A stretch of 64,000 nt of DNA from Pseudoalteromonas luteoviolacea. GTDB taxonomy: Bacteria > Pseudomonadota > Gammaproteobacteria > Enterobacterales > Alteromonadaceae. The position numbers and the translations under genes are program-made. The stretch lies in assembly GCF_000814765.1 (NCBI RefSeq), contig NZ_JWIC01000005.1:62001-126000 (forward strand), written 5' to 3'. Positions 46,055 to 56,128 of this stretch are shown piece after piece. The stretch's first letter is position 1; each line of letters starts with the position of its first letter. Below the pieces are notes generated by a model. The model worked only from the letters and a program-made list of their open reading frames with translations. It made no database searches and had not been told where the DNA came from.

Positions 46055-46590
46055 ACATTATTGGTATTTTTACAACTCTAGACCCTATATCGCCATCTTG
46101 CTAATAATACCTATATGAACAACAAACTAAGATATTCCCCCAATTGGTTTCATACACTTCTTAATGAGAAAAAATCAATTTACACCATAAGAGATTGATT
46201 AAAGTCCCATCTATTTTTTGTGCGGACCAATTAAACAGCTGGTTCTTGACATTAAAAGCTTAAGTCAGTTTATTTAACGATTATCAGAAAATGAATTTAA
46301 TGGATCTAAAACAGGATAAATGGCGTCTTAGCTGTATATTACTGGTGAACTGTTGAATCATTTTTTATGTAAATAAGAATAACCGAGTAAGCTCATGCCG
46401 CCTTGAGGCCAATTGCACAAAAGACACTTACGTATCACAAATACTCGTAAGATTTATAGACACTTTAATCTTTATGTAATATCAAAATTGACGTACTCAA
46501 CAACCAACTGTAGCCCGATTATAAGCGTACTGACTTTATTTTTAGAGCAGAAACAACCCCGCTGGCTAGTAAAAAGCCAGCTTGATGTGA
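46055..46590. other. Intergenic region between globin and P460 genes
   Basis: 536 bases. A hairpin GCTGGCT (46561-46567)/AGCCAGC (46575-46581) near the end of the P460 gene is a weak terminator. A 63-codon plus-strand ORF overlaps the P460 stop and is unsupported. No other feature seen. Confidence 0.4.
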
Positions 46591-47175
46591 TTATTTTTTC
46601 CTAGAATAGAAGTTAGCAAAGATGAAATCTCGCTCTTCAATGCTTGCATGACAATTTGAACACATGTGCTTAATGGCTGGCTCACTGCCTTTTCCCGACA
46701 AAATAATTGTCCCTTCTTTATCGAATTGCACATACTCCCAATCACCAAACCCTTTTGAATATCCCTTTTCACGCTTTATCATCATTGTAACAGTCAATGC
46801 GTCGTGTGGCGCACCAGATTGGGAAGAAAAGTTCTCCTTCAACACAATTGTACCCGGTTGGTACGGCTTAAAGTTGGGCTCTGCAACTTCGTCTTCATCC
46901 TCTTCTTCATCGTAATCTTGATAATACCGGAGATATTCTAAATAGTTATTTTCGTAGACTTTCACATCTTGGTTTAAAAAGACGACAATAAATTGCTGCC
47001 AGTGTAAGCCTGAATGCTCAAACCCTGTCACCCTATGCCATTGAGTTCTATAATCTTTTAACGCTTCTTTGTATTTCTCTGGCATTTTGAAAGGATATAC
47101 GCCAAACGGATTTGCTAAAACTGAACATGCACACAAACCAATACTGACACATAGCATTTTGATTATACGAGTCAT
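46591..47175 (-). CDS. Cytochrome P460-family c-type haem protein
   Basis: 194 residues. Signal peptide 1-21. One haem c site CSNCH (Cys172, Cys175, His176) near the C-terminus. The preceding GTIVLKENF, APHDALTVTMMIK and GDWEYVQFD strands match the cytochrome P460 family, which oxidises hydroxylamine or NO-type compounds in some bacteria; an acidic stretch (residues 90-98) is unusual. Third gene of the redox operon. Activity not assured, since other P460 homologues act in cytochrome c' roles. Confidence 0.85.
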   Translation of the reverse strand: MTRIIKMLCVSIGLCACSVLANPFGVYPFKMPEKYKEALKDYRTQWHRVTGFEHSGLHWQQFIVVFLNQDVKVYENNYLEYLRYYQDYDEEEDEDEVAEPNFKPYQPGTIVLKENFSSQSGAPHDALTVTMMIKREKGYSKGFGDWEYVQFDKEGTIILSGKGSEPAIKHMCSNCHASIEERDFIFANFYSRKK

Positions 47176-47186
47176 GTTTAATTTTC

Positions 47187-47795
47187 CTAGTTAAGAGCAA
47201 GCTTCAAAGTGGCGCGCTTTTTACCTTTGTACATCACATCAACGCTGGTTTCTTGCCCTTTTGCCAATTTGAGCTCAACCAAATCATATTTAGGAATTTG
47301 CAAAACAAATTCAGTGTGCGTGCCAACATCAAGGTTAATCGGGTACACCTTTTGTTTTTTCGTAAATGGCAGAACTTGATATGCATCGGAGTTTACATTA
47401 GCGATATAGCTACGCATTTTAGGGTGGATTTTACACCCTATTCTAGTCAAGGTATTCTCGCTCCAGTCGGCAGACACTTTGGTAGTCTGGCCTTGATTCA
47501 TCAAGCCAACGTCGAACTTTACCCCAGAATTTGGGTCATTGGCGAAAATATTGTGCTGAAATTCATCGGAATTCTTAAATGTAATCTCACCATTTTTACC
47601 TATCACAACGGCTTTTTTATCAAACACCTTATTAGACTGATCAAGCTCTGCTGTACTTGGTCCCTTTCCTCCTTTTGCGTAAACAACCCCAACAAAAGAT
47701 GGTCTCTTAACAAATTCCAACTCCCCAGTTAATACTGCTGCATGCGCCGAAAACATCGAACATAAGCTTATGCCAATTAACATATACTGTTTCAT
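47187..47795 (-). CDS. Periplasmic cupredoxin (methylamine-utilisation-type)
   Basis: 202 residues with signal peptide 1-19. Type-1 copper ligands His81 (FQHNIFA), Cys121, His124 and Met127 (IGCKIHPKM), an amicyanin/plastocyanin-like set. Electron carrier in the periplasm. Located between the peroxidase (10 bases) and P460 (12 bases) genes; the AAGGAG of this gene overlaps the peroxidase stop. It likely carries electrons between the neighbours, by inference. Confidence 0.88.
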   Translation of the reverse strand: MKQYMLIGISLCSMFSAHAAVLTGELEFVKRPSFVGVVYAKGGKGPSTAELDQSNKVFDKKAVVIGKNGEITFKNSDEFQHNIFANDPNSGVKFDVGLMNQGQTTKVSADWSENTLTRIGCKIHPKMRSYIANVNSDAYQVLPFTKKQKVYPINLDVGTHTEFVLQIPKYDLVELKLAKGQETSVDVMYKGKKRATLKLALN

Positions 47796-47804
47796 CTCTA
47801 CTCC

Positions 47805-48797
47805 TTAGTTTGGTAGTTTAGGTCGCTGTATAACAACAGGATCAGTCAGTGCAGCCATAAATGCGATGAGGTCTGCTTTTTCTTGTGGGTTTAAATTAAG
47901 TGGTACTATCAGTGGGCTCACATTTTTAACATTCACCGCACCTTGGTCATAATGCTCAACAACTTCCTCCAAACTCGCTAGGGAGCCATCGTGCATATAA
48001 GGCGCACTCATAATGATATTTCTTAGACCTGGGGTTTTAAAGGCCCCCTTCAGCTTACTATTGGGGTCGATTAAAAACCGACCGTCGTCATTATCCTCAA
48101 TGCCGATATTATGAAAGCTATCGTCGGTAAAGTTAGCGCCATCATGACATTTTACACAACGCGCCTTGCCTACAAACAGCTGTAGGCCTCTGACAGCTGA
48201 ATGGGACATGGCTTCTTTTTCGCCCGCAAGATATTGGTCAAATGCAGAGTTGTCACTAATTATGGTTTTTTCAAATGCCGCGATTGCTCTACCTATATTT
48301 TCAAACGTAACTGCACCATAAATTTCTTTGAATTCCTTTTTATAAAAAGGAATTTTTTTAAGTCTGCCCACAGCTTCTTTTGGTGTCATCTGCATTTCCA
48401 CATCTGAAACAATGGGGCCAAGCGCCTGCTCTTCTAATGTTTGCGCACGACCATCCCAAAAAAAGATAGCTGACCACGCAAGGTTATAAAGGTGCGGCGC
48501 ATTACGTCCTAAAATATCTCCACCGCTGCCAATTCCCTTCGCGAGTCCATCGCTAAAACCGAGTTCAGGGTTATGACATGTTGCACAAGACTGGTTCTGG
48601 TTTTTTGACAGTCTATGATCAAAAAAGAGCATTTTACCTAACTCAACCTCCCGCTCAGTCGGCTCTTCGTCATCAAAATACTCTATATCATCCACATCTG
48701 GTGTTGCTAAATTGCCATACGCTGGCGAATCAACAGCCACCACGTTGGCGCTCAACCCCAGCGCTAACGTAAGCAGAACCCACTTGTTACAATTCAT
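47805..48797 (-). CDS. Di-haem cytochrome c peroxidase / MauG family
   Basis: 330 residues from the ATG at 48797; a TTG five codons earlier is less likely. Signal peptide 1-22. Two haem c sites: Cys71/74-His75 (CATCHNPELGFSDG) and Cys214/217-His218 (CVKCHDGANF). First gene of a three-gene operon with the cupredoxin and P460 proteins. Classical CcpA reduces H2O2 with cupredoxin or cytochrome electrons; MauG members oxidise other proteins. Which one this is cannot be told. Confidence 0.9.
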   Translation of the reverse strand: MNCNKWVLLTLALGLSANVVAVDSPAYGNLATPDVDDIEYFDDEEPTEREVELGKMLFFDHRLSKNQNQSCATCHNPELGFSDGLAKGIGSGGDILGRNAPHLYNLAWSAIFFWDGRAQTLEEQALGPIVSDVEMQMTPKEAVGRLKKIPFYKKEFKEIYGAVTFENIGRAIAAFEKTIISDNSAFDQYLAGEKEAMSHSAVRGLQLFVGKARCVKCHDGANFTDDSFHNIGIEDNDDGRFLIDPNSKLKGAFKTPGLRNIIMSAPYMHDGSLASLEEVVEHYDQGAVNVKNVSPLIVPLNLNPQEKADLIAFMAALTDPVVIQRPKLPN

Positions 48798-48985
48798 TCC
48801 TCGCCCCCACAATGTTTACCATCAATTGTAAATATTTGGATATAAACTTTGACCTTATCGAAGGATTGTCTATATTTTTCAATAAATCAAAAAATTAGTA
48901 GCTTTTAATAAAAGTTTAGTAAAACCATATAATTAGGTACAAATCGTCATCCTAAGCTGCTAAAAATAAGAGCTCACAACAAAAT

Positions 48986-51403
48986 ATGAAAATTTCTCGT
49001 TTCGTTCCGGGCATTGCTGCGCAAATGCTGTTAGCGTTTGGCGTTATTACCTCTTTAGGTATATTTAGTAACTTCTTCGTTTACCTGAGTACGGGTACGC
49101 TGGCTGGCAATTTTACTCAGGTCTCATCAGTCTCTATCCCTTTAGTAAATGTAAATTCTGATTTGAAGATGCATATACTGGACTCCCTAATAGCGTTAGA
49201 AGAACAAATCATCACAGGCAGTAATGAGCAAGCTCGAAAAAATGCCATAGCGAAGCGCGATGAAGCTTGGCAAGAAATAGAGCAAGACTTTTCACAATTA
49301 AGCAATTTTGCAAAACAAACTGGATTCAGTGATGCAAAACTATCTGTCATTCGGACCAACCTGCTCAAACTGAAACAAGAACAATCAGTGATATCTAACA
49401 TTGCTAATACACTTGACAATGAACCTGCCGTTAAATTGCTGGTGACAGAGGCAATCCCTCTAGCCGAGTCTATGGTACAGTTATTAGCTCGACTCATTGA
49501 AATCGAAAGTGAACAAGACCTTGATGAAGAAAGAATAGAATTATTTAAACTACTTGTTGACTCTGAGATCAGCTTCGCAACCGCCATTTCCGAACTGCGT
49601 GCTTTTCTTTTAACTAGAGAACAGAAAAATATAGATGGGTTTGATCAAGCATGGTTTAAAAACAGTGATGCGTTTGTTTCTATTCTTGATGACTATGAAG
49701 AGCTATTTACCGACCAGCAGCTTGAATACTGGGAGTCATATAGTGAAGAGCGTGAAAAGCTTGCACCCGTGACCATTTTAGCGTTTGAAAAACAAGCCAG
49801 CGAAGAATCCAATTTTGCCACCCATCACCTGAGCAATACAATTAAACCACTTACGGAAACCATTTTTAATGAACTCCGTGAAATGAATCAACATGTTGAG
49901 TTAGTCACAGAACAAGGCATTGATGACACTCAAAATGCCCTTTCGAACATGTTTGTTGTCCTCGCTTTAAGTTCAGTTTTAACAATCATTATCGCTAGCG
50001 TGATCAGTGTCATGTTTAGCAGTAAATTACGTAACCGTGTCAAATCTTTACTTAATAGAGCTAAGAATATATCCGTCGGTGACTTTAAAACTAAACAAGA
50101 TTACTTTGTGATCCGCGCCGACGATGAATTGAACCAACTTTCTGAGAGTTTCAATCATATGACGCTCTCCTTATCCTCGACTATTTCTACAGTGAGACGG
50201 CAATCAAGACAGGTTGGCCACTCAGCACACCAAGTGGCAGCTATTGCAACTGAAATAAGTACCGTTGCAAAAAATGAAAATGCGAGTTACTCAGAGGTTA
50301 TGCGCGTCATCGAGTCATTTATGGACTTATTAGTAGAATCTGGACAAGCGATAGAGCAAAGTCAAACGGTGCTAGAACAAGCTAAAACAGAAGCGGATAC
50401 GGGAATTGAAGCCGTTGAAAGTAACTTAACTGAAATGGTGAGAACCGTCGAAGTCGTCACACTTGCATCAGCAGGCGTTGAGGAACTTAAATCGGCGAGT
50501 GAGCAAATAGAATCTGTAACTGATGCTATTTCAACTGTTGCGGATCAAACTGCGTTAATTGCACTCAACGCAGCCATTGAGGCTGCCCGTGCTGGGGAGC
50601 AAGGTCGTGGATTTGCAGTAGTGGCAGACGAAGTCAGAAGCTTGGCACAAAGAACGGCTAATTCAACCGATGAAATCAGAGGAGTAATATCCCAGCTTAC
50701 TCATAAAGTCGTCGATGTAACACGTTTAATGACAGATATAATTCATCAGGTCGATATCAGTAAACAACGCTCAGATGAGAGTGGGCAGGCCTTAAGAGCC
50801 ATGACAAACACCATAGACAGTATTATCTCGGCAAATGACCAAATAGCGCATCGTTCTGAGCAGCAAAGCCATCAAATGCATGAAATGCAACTTAAACTTC
50901 AACACTTGTTCTCTTCTCTTCAGCAAAATGCTGAAAAAGCACAAATGGTCTCTATGATCGGCGCAGACCTTTATCAAACCTCAGAACTTGTAAATAACTT
51001 AATGGATGGGTTTCATTTCGACGAAGACAAAGATGCAATCAAAAAACGTCACGAAAAAAGGCGCTCAGACCGACTTGAGGCAAAGATTAAAATTAAAATT
51101 ATCTCTGAAGAGAAGGACTACTCTACGATCACACGAGAACTTAGCTGCGTAGGATGTGGTGTTACATTAAGTAAACAGTTAAACCAAGAACTGGATATTG
51201 ACGCAAAGCTTACACTGATAATGTATTTACCAAGGAAAAATTATCAAGAATATATGGGCCAATCACCAATGAAAATTTCTGCGCGAGTGGTAAGAAAAGA
51301 AGAGAAAAATCAAGAGTACACGTATTATGGAATGGAATTTTTAGTGGAAAGCGATGAAAGACAAAATGCACTATCCGAACTTTACGAATTTTTTGATCAG
51401 TAG
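48986..51403 (+). CDS. Methyl-accepting chemotaxis protein fused to a PilZ domain
   Basis: 805 residues. Membrane helices at about 12-32 and 321-345 enclose a periplasmic helical sensor (33-320). HAMP follows at about 346-400, and the signalling tip has the conserved [20 protein letters not shown] at 519-538 and [11 protein letters not shown]. After residue 685 a PilZ domain follows: Arg692 and Arg696 (RRSDR, the RxxxR c-di-GMP site), ELSCVG (718-723, with Glu where Asp/Asn is usual) and YYGMEF. The fusion could let c-di-GMP alter chemotaxis signalling. Family assignments are firm; binding is inferred. Confidence 0.9.
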   Translation: MKISRFVPGIAAQMLLAFGVITSLGIFSNFFVYLSTGTLAGNFTQVSSVSIPLVNVNSDLKMHILDSLIALEEQIITGSNEQARKNAIAKRDEAWQEIEQDFSQLSNFAKQTGFSDAKLSVIRTNLLKLKQEQSVISNIANTLDNEPAVKLLVTEAIPLAESMVQLLARLIEIESEQDLDEERIELFKLLVDSEISFATAISELRAFLLTREQKNIDGFDQAWFKNSDAFVSILDDYEELFTDQQLEYWESYSEEREKLAPVTILAFEKQASEESNFATHHLSNTIKPLTETIFNELREMNQHVELVTEQGIDDTQNALSNMFVVLALSSVLTIIIASVISVMFSSKLRNRVKSLLNRAKNISVGDFKTKQDYFVIRADDELNQLSESFNHMTLSLSSTISTVRRQSRQVGHSAHQVAAIATEISTVAKNENASYSEVMRVIESFMDLLVESGQAIEQSQTVLEQAKTEADTGIEAVESNLTEMVRTVEVVTLASAGVEELKSASEQIESVTDAISTVADQTALIALNAAIEAARAGEQGRGFAVVADEVRSLAQRTANSTDEIRGVISQLTHKVVDVTRLMTDIIHQVDISKQRSDESGQALRAMTNTIDSIISANDQIAHRSEQQSHQMHEMQLKLQHLFSSLQQNAEKAQMVSMIGADLYQTSELVNNLMDGFHFDEDKDAIKKRHEKRRSDRLEAKIKIKIISEEKDYSTITRELSCVGCGVTLSKQLNQELDIDAKLTLIMYLPRKNYQEYMGQSPMKISARVVRKEEKNQEYTYYGMEFLVESDERQNALSELYEFFDQ

Positions 51404-51413
51404 AAACAAAGAA

Positions 51414-51441
51414 TGCATGCTCAGCGCTGGCCGAGCATGCA
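51414..51441. terminator. Bidirectional hairpin between MCP and fklB
   Basis: TGCATGCTC (51414-51422) / GAGCATGCA (51433-51441), perfect 9-bp stem between convergent genes. T-runs are weak. Confidence 0.55.
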
Positions 51442-51460
51442 GCTTTAAAGATAACCTAAA

Positions 51461-52078
51461 TTATAGGATCTCTAATAGCTCAACATCAAAGATTAGTGTT
51501 GAGTAAGGTGCGATAGATGCACCAGCACCGCGCTCACCGTAAGCAAGGTCATGCGGAATGTATAAACGTAATTTAGAACCAGCAGTCATAAGCTGTAGCG
51601 CTTCAGTCCAACCTTTGATCACACCATTTACTGGGAACTCAGCAGGCTGACCACGGTCGTATGAGCTATCAAATACAGTGCCGTTGATTAAAGTACCGTG
51701 GTAATGAACACGAACTGTTGAATCAGCAGAAGGCTTATCACCCTCACCTGTAGTGATAACTTCGTACTGAAGACCAGACTCAGTAACAGTTACTTCAGCG
51801 CGCTTTGCATTCTCTTCTAAGAAAGCAGTACCTTCAGCAGCCAGTACTTTTGCTTCTTCTTCACGGCGAGCTTGAATTTCGCTGTTGATTTTTTCGAAAG
51901 CAGCTTGGATCTCAGGGATCTCAACGCGGAACTCACCACCAGTATAAGCGTCTTTCATACCTTCAAAAACTGCGTTTAAGTCAAGGCCTTCGAAAGGGTT
52001 AGCTTTTAATTGCTCGCCCATTTGTAGACCGATACCGTAGCTCGCTTTACCAGCGTCTGTATTGAATAAATCTGACAT
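51461..52078 (-). CDS. fklB: FKBP-type peptidyl-prolyl isomerase FklB
   Basis: 205 residues, as E. coli FklB. Helical dimerisation N-terminus (ASYGIGLQMGEQLKAN), then FKBP domain with VRVHYHGTLINGTVFDSSYD and GWTEALQLMTAGSKLRLYIP. Cytoplasmic cis-trans proline isomerase. Next gene upstream is a small membrane protein. Confidence 0.96.
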   Translation of the reverse strand: MSDLFNTDAGKASYGIGLQMGEQLKANPFEGLDLNAVFEGMKDAYTGGEFRVEIPEIQAAFEKINSEIQARREEEAKVLAAEGTAFLEENAKRAEVTVTESGLQYEVITTGEGDKPSADSTVRVHYHGTLINGTVFDSSYDRGQPAEFPVNGVIKGWTEALQLMTAGSKLRLYIPHDLAYGERGAGASIAPYSTLIFDVELLEIL

Positions 52079-52180
52079 ATAAATTCACTTTATTTATCAT
52101 TATAAAAGGACGCGCAGTGTAGCATATACAAGGGATAACTTATAGGGCGAAAAGCAAATACACGCCCTATAAATACTGGC

Positions 52181-52549
52181 TTATGCGTTATTCTCAAAGT
52201 TTTTTGATTTTAACTGCTTCACCAAAAATGTTGCAAACGGTAAAGATAATACCAAGCCAATAATTAGCTCATTGCTATAACCTGCAAGTTTATCCCCAAA
52301 AAAGACACCAAAGCCGATTACGCCGAATAATGAAATGACAACTGACGCTAAAAATGGCCATAATTTTTCGTATTTTGTAACGAGATGTCCAATAAGCGCG
52401 TTATATAAAAATGTGTATAAAAGCGTTTGCCAAAGCGTGGGCTGTGGCTGACCATCAATTGACATAATCACGGCCATTTCTAGGCCGCTTAAATAAAAGA
52501 AGCTAAAGACAATCCATAATGAACAATGTTTAACAACATCCTGAGCCAT
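52181..52549 (-). CDS. Small membrane protein, unknown
   Basis: 122 residues from the ATG at 52549, with GGAG six bases upstream; the frame extends to a TTG at 52561. Four hydrophobic segments (about 11-27, 38-54, 61-84, 89-108). No family I recognise. Its start is only 54 bases past the 3' end of tRNA-Ser, but a terminator lies between. Confidence 0.55.
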   Translation of the reverse strand: MAQDVVKHCSLWIVFSFFYLSGLEMAVIMSIDGQPQPTLWQTLLYTFLYNALIGHLVTKYEKLWPFLASVVISLFGVIGFGVFFGDKLAGYSNELIIGLVLSLPFATFLVKQLKSKNFENNA

Positions 52550-52563
52550 TGAACTCTCCAAAC

Positions 52564-52592
52564 GAAAAAAACCGCCATTATTAGGCGGTTTT
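52564..52592 (-). terminator. Intrinsic terminator of tRNA-Ser
   Basis: AAAACCGCC (52568-52576)/GGCGGTTTT (52584-52592), followed on the minus strand by a T run (52564-52570). Confidence 0.85.
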
Positions 52593-52602
52593 GGGAATGA
52601 GG

Positions 52603-52693
52603 TGGCGGAGAGATAGGGATTTGAACCCTAGATACGCTATTAACGTATGCCGGTTTTCAAGACCGGTGCTTTCAACCACTCAGCCATCTCTCC
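52603..52693 (-). tRNA. tRNA-Ser(UGA)
   Basis: 91 bases including encoded CCA. Acceptor GGAGAGA paired with the 3' TCTCTCC, discriminator G, long variable arm (TACG/CGTA), anticodon loop CTTGAAA with anticodon TGA. Confidence 0.97.
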
Positions 52694-52706
52694 GTTGTTG
52701 GCGCGC

Positions 52707-52735
52707 ATAATAAGGGCTATTCAAAAATATGTAAA
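52707..52735 (-). promoter_or_regulatory. Promoter of tRNA-Ser with GC-rich discriminator
   Basis: -35 TTTACA (52735-52730), 17-base spacer, -10 TATTAT (52712-52707), then GCGCGCC. Same stable-RNA design as the tRNA-Val promoter. Confidence 0.8.
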
Positions 52736-52777
52736 GTATTTTTTTGATAATTTGACAATAGTTTGAGTTAACGCTGT

Positions 52778-53149
52778 TCAGTAATATTGTTTTGGTCGCC
52801 TCGCCAAAAACGCACAAACAACGCTGACTATAATTATGCAAAGCAGCACAGCACTTGAATCAACCGCAATATGAATCATTTTTTCCCAGCTGCTTATCTT
52901 TTGTGCCAACAGCGGAATAACCGAAATCGAGGCAACAACCATAAATATTTTTAAGGCTGCAAAAAAATCAAAACGCTTATTGAAATTCATCCAAGCAGTG
53001 AGCAAAACAAGTAATAAAACTGGTGATGTTAGAGATAGCCAAGCATTACTGACGTAACTGAGTAAGTAGTGACAAATAATACAGCCTACCCCACCCCAAG
53101 TTATCCAGACCCACCAGTTCTCTCGTCTCTTTAGAAATAAATCTCCCAT
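52778..53149 (-). CDS. Small membrane protein, unknown
   Basis: 123 residues with four hydrophobic spans (about 15-31, 36-52, 65-81, 93-114) and a Trp-rich N-terminal region (WWVWITW). No known family. Basic N-terminal loop KRREN suggests inside N-terminus. Alone between tRNA-Ser and the receptor gene. Confidence 0.55.
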   Translation of the reverse strand: MGDLFLKRRENWWVWITWGGVGCIICHYLLSYVSNAWLSLTSPVLLLVLLTAWMNFNKRFDFFAALKIFMVVASISVIPLLAQKISSWEKMIHIAVDSSAVLLCIIIVSVVCAFLARRPKQYY

Positions 53150-53588
53150 AACCTATCTTCTTATATTTATTCACAGGTAACAAACTAGGTACATCCATAC
53201 TAAGACTTCTTAGACTAACAAACACAGATTAAAAAACAACCAAAGTATGATGATTTATTTTTCTAGATCACAAATGTATTTATAAAGGCGCAAACTTTGA
53301 AAAACGATGGGTATTTTCCAGGTGGCGTTTTACGTCAGCCTTAGTTATAGACTACACGACCTAGCTTTAATTTAAATAAAAATCCTCAGTTATATTAAAA
53401 ACTTAATATATGACAAATAATCATGTTTCTACATCCGATTCAGCTTGACTTAAACTTTAACGTAACGATAATGCAAACCGTTATCATTTAACACCATATT
53501 TGGTACAACCCTCCCCTTCAACTTTGCTAGGGCTTTGTAACGTGCCATTTAGGTCAGTGACATTTATTTGTTCTTTGGATAGGATTTT
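53150..53588. other. Receptor upstream region with Fur box
   Basis: 439 bases holding a strong Fur-box match at 53467-53485 and a TTTGGATAGGA ribosome site. The rest is unexplained. Confidence 0.5.
53467..53485 (+). promoter_or_regulatory. Fur box
   Basis: GATAATGCAAACCGTTATC matches the 19-base Fur consensus (GATAATGATAATCATTATC) at 15 of 19 bases, about 100 bases before the siderophore receptor gene. It suggests iron-dependent repression. Confidence 0.8.
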
Positions 53589-55886
53589 ATGGACAACTTT
53601 ATTTTGCAATCTTCTAACTCACGTCGTAATACACTTCGTTTGACACCTGTAACAATCGCTTTAACCGCTGCGCTAACAGGTTTACCCGCACTCGCAGAAA
53701 CAGTCGCAGATGACGGTCAAACGGCAAACGAAATTGAGCGCATTTATGTAACCGCCTCAACTGCAGGTAACTACTCAGATGCCGCAACAAAATCAGCAAC
53801 AAAAATGATTTTGTCTTTAAAAGAAACGCCGCAATCAGTGTCTGTAATCACTCAGCAGCAATTAGAAGATTGGAAGTCTGTTAATATCAAAGACATCTTA
53901 CAACACACTACGGGTGTTTATGCCAGCTCATCTAGAAGTCATGATAGACCTTTTTTTGTCGCACGTGGTGAACGCATTAACTTAGTTCAAGTAGACGGTG
54001 TGCAACAGTTTCCCGGAGGCCGCCGCTCAGACGTCAATGGCGACGCAATTGCCTATGAGCGCGTAGAAATTTTGCGTGGTGCAAACGGCTTAATGACAGG
54101 CGTAGGTTCACCGACTGCAACAGTAAACTTAGTGCGTAAACGTGCCATTAGCAAAGAGCTTGATGGTCATGTCGGTGTTACAACTGGACGCTGGAACAAT
54201 AACCGTGTCGAATTAGACATTTCAACACCATTAAACAGTGACGGTAGTATCCGTGGACGCGTAGCGGCTGCACATTATGACAGAGACTCCTTCATTGATA
54301 GATACAGCCAAGAAAAAACATCAATATATATGACAGCAGAAGCAGATATCACTGATGCTACCCTGTTTCGCGTAGGTTATGAATACGCTGATACTGAGTC
54401 TTTAGGCGCAATGAACTCACATGCAACGCCTTATTATTTCATTGACGGCTCTTTAATGAACTTGGAACGAGGCTCAACAGGCCTTGCAGCAAACTACAGT
54501 TCATGGCCTCTGGAAGAAAACACTATATTCGCAAGTTTAAACCATGGCTTTGACAATGGTTGGCAATTAAATACTATCGCAACGTATAACACCATCGAAA
54601 TGGAAGGCGGCAACCTGTTCTTTGTTTGGACAAACGATTTTTATGCTAAAGATGGCTCCGTAAACCCTAAAGTTGGTCACGACTATAACTTTGTGATCAG
54701 TGACTCGAAAGACACACAAAAAACATTTGATATTAATTTACAAGGTGGTTTTGAATTATTAGGACGTGAACACGACTTGATAGTTGGATTTAATCTGTTT
54801 GATAGAGAACGCATAGGTTACAATAAAAAAGACGAACAGCGTGACATCTCGATTGAAAATATTAATTACTTCGGCTGGACAGGCGACATCGCACGCTATT
54901 CATACCAACATATAGACACAGCTAATTATACTACAAATCATGAGAGTAGCGGTTTTTATGTAGCAACTCGTTTATCACTCACAGATAATTTAAAGTCAAT
55001 CATTGGCGTTAGACAAACAGATTGGGAAGTTGTCGAGCATAGAACGAATCGTAAAACGCAACAACTTGCTCATAATATCAAAGGCAGCTATGAGGTAAGC
55101 AATGAACTCACGCCCTATGCAGGTCTTATTTACGATATCAACGATGAGTTTAGTTTATACGCAAGTTATACCGATGCATTCGAACCTCAAAATGCGTATG
55201 ACAAGGACGATAACCTACAGGCCCCTATTGTTGGCGAAAGTATTGAAGCTGGTTTAAAAGCTGAAATAGGCTTACTAAATTTCTCCTTTGCTGTATTCGA
55301 GAGCAACAGGAATAATGTTGCCAAAGCAGATCCTGCATATGCTCAGCAACAAACGCCAAATGGTAATACCGTCACCATGCTAATCGATGAAACTCAAACA
55401 AGCGGTTTCGAAGTCGAACTAAGCGGTGAAGTTCACCCTGGTTTTAATATCTACGCAGGGTATTCATATGCAAGATCAGAAGACGAACATGGTTCACAGC
55501 TAAATACTGAGGTGCCAGAGCAGCTATTAAACATCTACACGACATACCAACCAACGGACTTAATTGAAGACTTAACGATTGGTTTTGGCGTCAATTGGAA
55601 AGATAGCTACTGGGTAAAAAGTACACGCCCTTCAGGCAACTTTGACTACGGTCTCAATAGATGGGGGGAGGTGTCACCAATTGAAGTTGATGAGATTCGT
55701 ACTCATGGTTCAATCACATTATTCAATCTAATGGCACGCTATGACGTGACCGACGACCTGAGCGTTTCATTGAACATCGATAATGTATTCGACAAGGAAT
55801 ATTACGATGCGATTTCAACTGGTCAAGGCCGCGTAAACTGGGGTGAGCCCCGAAATTGGAAGCTATCTGCCAGATACAGCTTCTAA
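53589..55886 (+). CDS. TonB-dependent siderophore receptor
   Basis: 765 residues. Signal peptide about 1-37 (GLPALA). TonB box ERIYVTA (about 50-56), plug domain (TPQSVSVITQQQLEDWKS, VDGVQQFPGG, GRVEILRG-type YERVEILRGANGLMTGVGSP), then the 22-strand barrel ending in WKLSARYSF with terminal Phe. The TonB-dependent siderophore receptor pattern (FpvA/FoxA-like). Fur box upstream fits. Which siderophore is unknown. Confidence 0.93.
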   Translation: MDNFILQSSNSRRNTLRLTPVTIALTAALTGLPALAETVADDGQTANEIERIYVTASTAGNYSDAATKSATKMILSLKETPQSVSVITQQQLEDWKSVNIKDILQHTTGVYASSSRSHDRPFFVARGERINLVQVDGVQQFPGGRRSDVNGDAIAYERVEILRGANGLMTGVGSPTATVNLVRKRAISKELDGHVGVTTGRWNNNRVELDISTPLNSDGSIRGRVAAAHYDRDSFIDRYSQEKTSIYMTAEADITDATLFRVGYEYADTESLGAMNSHATPYYFIDGSLMNLERGSTGLAANYSSWPLEENTIFASLNHGFDNGWQLNTIATYNTIEMEGGNLFFVWTNDFYAKDGSVNPKVGHDYNFVISDSKDTQKTFDINLQGGFELLGREHDLIVGFNLFDRERIGYNKKDEQRDISIENINYFGWTGDIARYSYQHIDTANYTTNHESSGFYVATRLSLTDNLKSIIGVRQTDWEVVEHRTNRKTQQLAHNIKGSYEVSNELTPYAGLIYDINDEFSLYASYTDAFEPQNAYDKDDNLQAPIVGESIEAGLKAEIGLLNFSFAVFESNRNNVAKADPAYAQQQTPNGNTVTMLIDETQTSGFEVELSGEVHPGFNIYAGYSYARSEDEHGSQLNTEVPEQLLNIYTTYQPTDLIEDLTIGFGVNWKDSYWVKSTRPSGNFDYGLNRWGEVSPIEVDEIRTHGSITLFNLMARYDVTDDLSVSLNIDNVFDKEYYDAISTGQGRVNWGEPRNWKLSARYSF

Positions 55887-55904
55887 TTTATTGTGCTTCA
55901 GGAC

Positions 55905-55930
55905 AAAAGCGAGCATCCATGCTCGCTTTT
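55905..55930 (+). terminator. Intrinsic terminator of the siderophore receptor
   Basis: AAAAGCGAGCAT (55905-55916)/ATGCTCGCTTTT (55919-55930), very stable, with T-rich tail. Confidence 0.92.
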
Positions 55931-56128
55931 TATTTATTTCAAAATCGCTTCAATGTAAAATTATTGTTACACGCAAATCATTGTTAACCCTGCTTAAGTT
56001 AAAGTTTTCTTAATCTTTTTAAGAAGTCTTACCACTGTTTATTTTTCAATCAAACCTTGAAATCTTGGTGTATCTCAGATTATTCATATACAAGCTCAAT
56101 TTCGAGCACATAAAGGAAAAGATACATC

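Noticed and set aside
46413..46604. 63-codon plus-strand ORF
   Set aside because: Runs into the P460 gene end and has no ribosome site.
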